From: Acidobacterium sp.
Lineage (GTDB): Bacteria; Acidobacteriota; Terriglobia; Terriglobales; Acidobacteriaceae
Assembly: GCA_003152595.1 (NCBI GenBank)
Contig: PMAM01000353.1
Span: 1 to 8,263 of the forward strand
Reading direction: 5' to 3'
DNA length: 8,263 nucleotides
In this document: positions 5,135 through 8,263 of the stretch, in pieces
Layout of the letters: each line of letters starts with the position of its first letter
How positions within the stretch are numbered: position 1 is the stretch's first letter
Notes under the pieces: generated by a model
What the model was told of the DNA's origin: nothing
Seen by the model: the letters and a program-made list of their open reading frames with translations, nothing else
The model's database searches: none
Translations under genes and position numbers: made by a program

Positions 5135-6283
5135 TTATGACCGGCTCGGGACCGCCTTCCTGAGTCTTCGATGCATTTCGAGGACAAAGTGATCAGTCAT
5201 GCCGGCGAGATAATCGGCAATCACCCGGGGAGCCCCCTGCTGCTCGATCTGGGTGGAGTAGCCGGCGGGCAACAGACCTGGATCGGCCATCCACACCCCG
5301 AACAAATCCAAAACCACGGTCGATGCCTGCTTGTGCGCGCGCTGCAGGTCCGGACACAGGTAGAGATTCTGGTAAAGAAACTCCTTTGCTTCCCGGCGGA
5401 GCTGCTCCATTTCTGTGGAAAACGCGGCCTGCCTTTGCGGCGCCTGGCGGATGCTCTTTAGGTCCTGAATGCCGGCTTCGGCGACCCGGCGCCGGATCTC
5501 AGTGACCAGATCGTCGGCCAATGCATTCAGCATCTGCTTGAGTGTCTCCTGGAAGAGAGCCTTCTCGGGCGCGGCTTTGTGTTCCTGCGCGATTGGCGAA
5601 AAATGGCGCTCGAAGAGACGGACTCCGGTCCGTATCTGCTGCAGCGTGAGGATGTCTGCCTCGACGCCGTCGTCGAGATCGGCTGTGAGATACGCAATCT
5701 CGTCGGCGAGGTCGATGAGTTGGGCCTCGAGGGGCGGCTTCCGATCCAGAAAATACTGCGCCAGCTCCGGATGGTCCTGCGCCTTGTAGTCTCGGGAGTG
5801 CTTCACGATTCCCTCGCGGACGGCCCGGGTCAGGTTCAGCCCGCGAAACTCCAAGTGGCGGTTCTCGAAATGCTCCACGATGCGCAGCGCGTGCAGGTTG
5901 TGGTCGAAGCGCAGTCCGTATTGCTGCAGGGCTTCATCGAGAGCGCGCTCGCCGGCATGCCCAAACGGGGGGTGGCCGATATCGTGCGCCAGAGCCAGGG
6001 CTTCGGTCAGATCCTCATTCAGGCCCAGCGCCCGCGCGATGGTGCGAGCGATCTGCACCACTTCCATGGTGTGGGTCAGGCGGCTGCGGAAGTGGTCGGA
6101 ACCGCGCTCGGTGAAGACCTGGGTTTTGCCGGCCAGCCGGCGAAAGGCTCGGGAATGGATGATGCGGCCGCAGTCGCGCTGGAAAGGGGTTCGGTACGGA
6201 TGATCGGGCTCAGGAAAGTCCCGCTGCGCCAGCGGTCCATGCTCGGGAACCGCGCATGCCGCCGGCAAAGCCCTCGCTGCCAT
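5135..6283 (-). CDS. dgt: Deoxyguanosinetriphosphate triphosphohydrolase-like HD-domain protein
   Basis: Enzymes of this family cut dGTP or other dNTPs to the nucleoside and triphosphate, so they control the dNTP pool. The 382-residue protein carries the N-terminal block YRTPFQRDCGRIIHSRAFRRL (30-50), then KTQVF (53-57). The metal-binding HD site comes from H71 (LTHTMEV), H100-D101 (AHDIGHPPFGHAGE, with H104 and H109) and D194 (LADEIAYLTADLDDG). The C-terminal part has YLAGMTDHFVLEMHRRL (358-374), usual for the shorter bacterial class that lacks the insertions of E. coli Dgt (505 residues). All metal ligands are intact. The substrate preference among dNTPs is not readable from sequence. The ATG at 6283 has no Shine-Dalgarno sequence. 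A TATAAA ends eight bases upstream, so a leaderless transcript is possible. It starts 27 bases after the TPR gene ends. Confidence 0.94.
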   Translation of the reverse strand: MAARALPAACAVPEHGPLAQRDFPEPDHPYRTPFQRDCGRIIHSRAFRRLAGKTQVFTERGSDHFRSRLTHTMEVVQIARTIARALGLNEDLTEALALAHDIGHPPFGHAGERALDEALQQYGLRFDHNLHALRIVEHFENRHLEFRGLNLTRAVREGIVKHSRDYKAQDHPELAQYFLDRKPPLEAQLIDLADEIAYLTADLDDGVEADILTLQQIRTGVRLFERHFSPIAQEHKAAPEKALFQETLKQMLNALADDLVTEIRRRVAEAGIQDLKSIRQAPQRQAAFSTEMEQLRREAKEFLYQNLYLCPDLQRAHKQASTVVLDLFGVWMADPGLLPAGYSTQIEQQGAPRVIADYLAGMTDHFVLEMHRRLRKAVPSRS

Positions 6284-6291
6284 GCAAGCAG

Positions 6292-6297
6292 TTTATA
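6292..6297 (-). promoter_or_regulatory. Possible -10 box for a leaderless dgt transcript
   Basis: TATAAA on the minus strand ends eight bases before the dgt ATG, so transcription would begin at or next to the start codon. No good -35 lies 16-18 bases further upstream (the place is GC-rich). The match could be chance in the short gap. Confidence 0.3.
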
Positions 6298-6310
6298 GCG
6301 TGCGCGGGTC

Positions 6311-8263
6311 TTACTCCGGCTTGCCGGCGGTGGGACTTCCCGACTCCCGCGCCAGACGCACACGCGCGCTGTCCAGCTTCTTCTGCACTTTGCTCACGTC
6401 GCCGGCGTCGACATCGGCTTCAACGGTGTGCGCAAATTCGTTGAGAGACAACTCCCACTGCGCCGCGGCCAGCTTGAGGCGCCCGGTCTTTTCGTAAACG
6501 TCGCCCAGATGGTCATGCACGGTCGGGTCGCTGGCGCCCCGGGCGATGGCCCGCTGCAGATTATCCTCGGCCTGCGCATATTGCCCCATGCGGTAATAAG
6601 TCCAGCCCAGCGAGTCAAGATAGGCGTAGTTGGTCGGTTCCAGCTCAACCGCCTTGCGGATCATGGCCAGCGCTTCGTCCAGCTTCACGCCGCGATCGGC
6701 GAGCATGAACCCGAAATTGTTCAGGGTCAGGGCGTTGTTCGGCTGCTCTTCCAGTACTTTGCGAAAATCGGATTCGGCCTCGTCATAGCGCCTTGCCCGG
6801 TCGGCCATCATCGCCCGGTCGAAGAGGATCATCGTCTGATCTTCCTTCTTCGTCGCCACCTTCTCGGCAGCGTCCAGGGTGTCCGAGGCGTCTTTCCAGC
6901 GCCGCAGATCGATATAGATCTGCGAGAGCTGGTAGTAGACCTCCAGATCCTTTGGCCCGCTCTGGAGCAGGCTCTTCGCGATGGCGAGCCCTTCATCCAC
7001 GTGGCCTGTGTCTGCCAGCTGCCGGGCGAGCGTCAGTTTGGCGTCATTGCTCTTCGGCAGTTTCTCCGCGGCGGTCTTCGCTACCGCGACGGCCTTGTTG
7101 TATTCATGGGCCTCGCGCCAGGTTTCCACTTCCTGGTCGTAGGCTTGCTCCTGGTAGTCGCCGCCGAGAACGGTCATCTTGTCGTAGGCGGCAACCGCCT
7201 GATCGGGACGGTTCTGCTCACGGTAGATCTCAGCCAGGTGCACCAGGACGGTCGAGTAATTGCTCTTTTCCTCGTCGGAATACTGGCCGCTGGCATGTTC
7301 GGTCGCCGTCACCAGATGCTCATAGGCTTTCGCAGCATCGTCCAGCCTTCCCATGGCGTCGTTGATCATGCCCTCATGGAATTCAATGTCGAGGGAATCC
7401 GGCGCAAGCTCGCGAGCCTTCTTCACGGCGGCCAGGGCATCGTCGAACTTGCCGTCGCGCTCGTAGATCTCGGCAATCTGCAGCTGCGACTCGGCGTCGC
7501 TGGGATCGCCGGCAGCAATGTCTTTCCACGCCTGCAGCGCCTGGCTGGGCTGATTATCCGCCTGCAGATCGGCTGCCAGCTTCCGCTCTGTGTCCAGATC
7601 GTCCGGCTCCAGTTCCAGAGCCTTCCTGTAGGCTTCGATCGCGTCCTTCGTGTCCTTCTGCTGATCGTAGGTCTTGCCCAGCTGCGATTCGGTACGCGAG
7701 GTCTGATCGTCCTCCGGCAGCGCCTTGAGGACGTCGGCCGCGCGCTTTGAGTCACCCATGTCGGTGTAGAACTGGCTCGCGATCAGCGCTGTTTCTTCCG
7801 AGCCCGGGTCGATCTTGCGCGCCGCCGCCAGCTGCTCCTCGGCCTGGGCGGATTCGTGATCGGCGGCATACAGCCGGGCCAGCATCAGGTGGTCCTCCGG
7901 ATTGCTGGGTTCCAGCTGAACGATCTTCTGAAATTCCCCGATGGCCAGCTTGAGCATCTGTGCGGAGGTTTCCTGCTGCTGGTTGTCGCCCAGCGAGCGC
8001 AGATAAACGTCGGCGAGCAAACGGTGCGCTTCGAGGTCATTCGGGTCCAGCTTGATGCGATCCTGCGCGGCCACGACGGCTTCTTTGATCCGCCCCGTTC
8101 TGAAGTACAGCTCCGCCAGATGGCTGTTCAGGTACTTCGACTGGGGATCGGCGTTGAGGGCCATCTTGTACTCTTCGATCGCGCGCGTGGCGTACTCGCT
8201 GCGCCCGAAGGTCGTCGCCATCTCTTCGTATTGGTGCGCCATCATGTAGTGGTAATAGGCGCT
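6311..8263 (-). CDS. Large tetratricopeptide-repeat protein (N-terminus beyond the window)
   Basis: The frame is open to the right edge, reading SAYYHYMM before an internal ATG at 8245, so the start and any signal peptide are missing. The visible 650 residues are almost wholly helical TPR units of about 34 residues, roughly thirteen to fifteen of them. Clear ones, numbered from the 8245 ATG, are near 36-69, 118-149, 185-216, 253-284, 435-465, 473-503, 507-538, 541-572 and 575-605. They show the usual W/L-G-Y-A-P spacing, such as ALELEPDD (209-216) and AVELEPTN (532-539). The C-terminal tail from about 606 is charged and ends in a Ser/Gly/Pro-rich stretch. Such proteins are scaffolds for other proteins; the partner is unknown. 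No enzyme domain is seen in the visible part. The TAA stop lies 27 bases before dgt, so the two are probably co-transcribed. Confidence 0.93.
   Translation of the reverse strand, partial: SAYYHYMMAHQYEEMATTFGRSEYATRAIEEYKMALNADPQSKYLNSHLAELYFRTGRIKEAVVAAQDRIKLDPNDLEAHRLLADVYLRSLGDNQQQETSAQMLKLAIGEFQKIVQLEPSNPEDHLMLARLYAADHESAQAEEQLAAARKIDPGSEETALIASQFYTDMGDSKRAADVLKALPEDDQTSRTESQLGKTYDQQKDTKDAIEAYRKALELEPDDLDTERKLAADLQADNQPSQALQAWKDIAAGDPSDAESQLQIAEIYERDGKFDDALAAVKKARELAPDSLDIEFHEGMINDAMGRLDDAAKAYEHLVTATEHASGQYSDEEKSNYSTVLVHLAEIYREQNRPDQAVAAYDKMTVLGGDYQEQAYDQEVETWREAHEYNKAVAVAKTAAEKLPKSNDAKLTLARQLADTGHVDEGLAIAKSLLQSGPKDLEVYYQLSQIYIDLRRWKDASDTLDAAEKVATKKEDQTMILFDRAMMADRARRYDEAESDFRKVLEEQPNNALTLNNFGFMLADRGVKLDEALAMIRKAVELEPTNYAYLDSLGWTYYRMGQYAQAEDNLQRAIARGASDPTVHDHLGDVYEKTGRLKLAAAQWELSLNEFAHTVEADVDAGDVSKVQKKLDSARVRLARESGSPTAGKPE

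Noticed and set aside
5044..5187. Longer start for the small membrane protein, overlapping the end of dgt
   Set aside because: The added 48 residues look like random translation, would overlap dgt by 53 bases, and the strong GAGGAG site points to the ATG at 5043.
4789..5865. The 10-mer TGGCGGTTCT at 4789-4798, 5067-5076 and 5856-5865; the last two share 14 bases (AAGTGGCGGTTCTC)
   Set aside because: The copies sit in unrelated contexts (small gene, leader, dgt coding), unevenly spaced and without surrounding similarity. Chance in GC-rich DNA is the simplest explanation.
5579..6298. A 239-codon plus-strand open frame opposite dgt
   Set aside because: The opposite strand encodes a complete HD-domain enzyme with all metal ligands. 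This frame is an antisense by-product.
6428..7750. A 440-codon open frame on the plus strand opposite the TPR gene
   Set aside because: It lies wholly inside a clear TPR gene on the other strand. Its composition (runs of Leu, Val, Arg, Gly) is what a GC-rich TPR gene gives in an antisense frame, and it shows no recognisable motif.

Overview
This is a high-GC bacterial window (roughly 60% G+C by eye) packed with genes. It holds eight protein genes, two of them cut by the window edges, and no gene-free stretch longer than about 90 bases. I found no rRNA, tRNA, CRISPR array, insertion sequence or phage gene. The protein styles resemble soil Acidobacteriota: a secreted-type M28 glutaminyl cyclase, a long periplasmic-style TPR protein, a single-domain Dph6-like PP-loop ATPase and an aerobic NadB. 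That lineage guess comes from memory of such proteins, not from a search.

Layout. Plus strand, left side: the 3' part of a glutaminyl-peptide cyclotransferase-like M28 enzyme (1-797), then after three bases a TerC-family membrane protein (801-1691). After a 61-base gap with a possible promoter and a good ribosome binding site comes a small NAD(P)-binding, F420-reductase-like protein (1753-2397). Minus strand, read from right to left: a large TPR protein with its start beyond the window (8263-6311), a dGTP triphosphohydrolase (6283-5135), a 93-residue single-pass membrane protein (5043-4762), a Dph6-like PP-loop ATPase (4735-4049) and L-aspartate oxidase NadB (3997-2378). The two groups converge, and their last genes overlap by 20 bases at 2378-2397.

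How the genes might work together. The minus-strand genes are spaced 27, 91, 26 and 51 bases apart, so one or two transcripts are plausible. Their known jobs are nucleotide clean-up (Dgt) and the first step of NAD synthesis (NadB), beside a PP-loop enzyme of unknown bacterial substrate and two structural or unknown proteins. On the plus strand, a zinc-dependent exported enzyme is tightly coupled to a TerC-type metal transporter. This is suggestive because TerC proteins are known to supply metal to exported enzymes in Bacillus.

I do not see a clear, complete, previously undescribed system. The most useful leads are the cyclase-TerC pair, the orphan bacterial Dph6-like ATPase, the glycine-zipper small membrane protein and a possible leaderless start for dgt. 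All are hypotheses from sequence reading alone.
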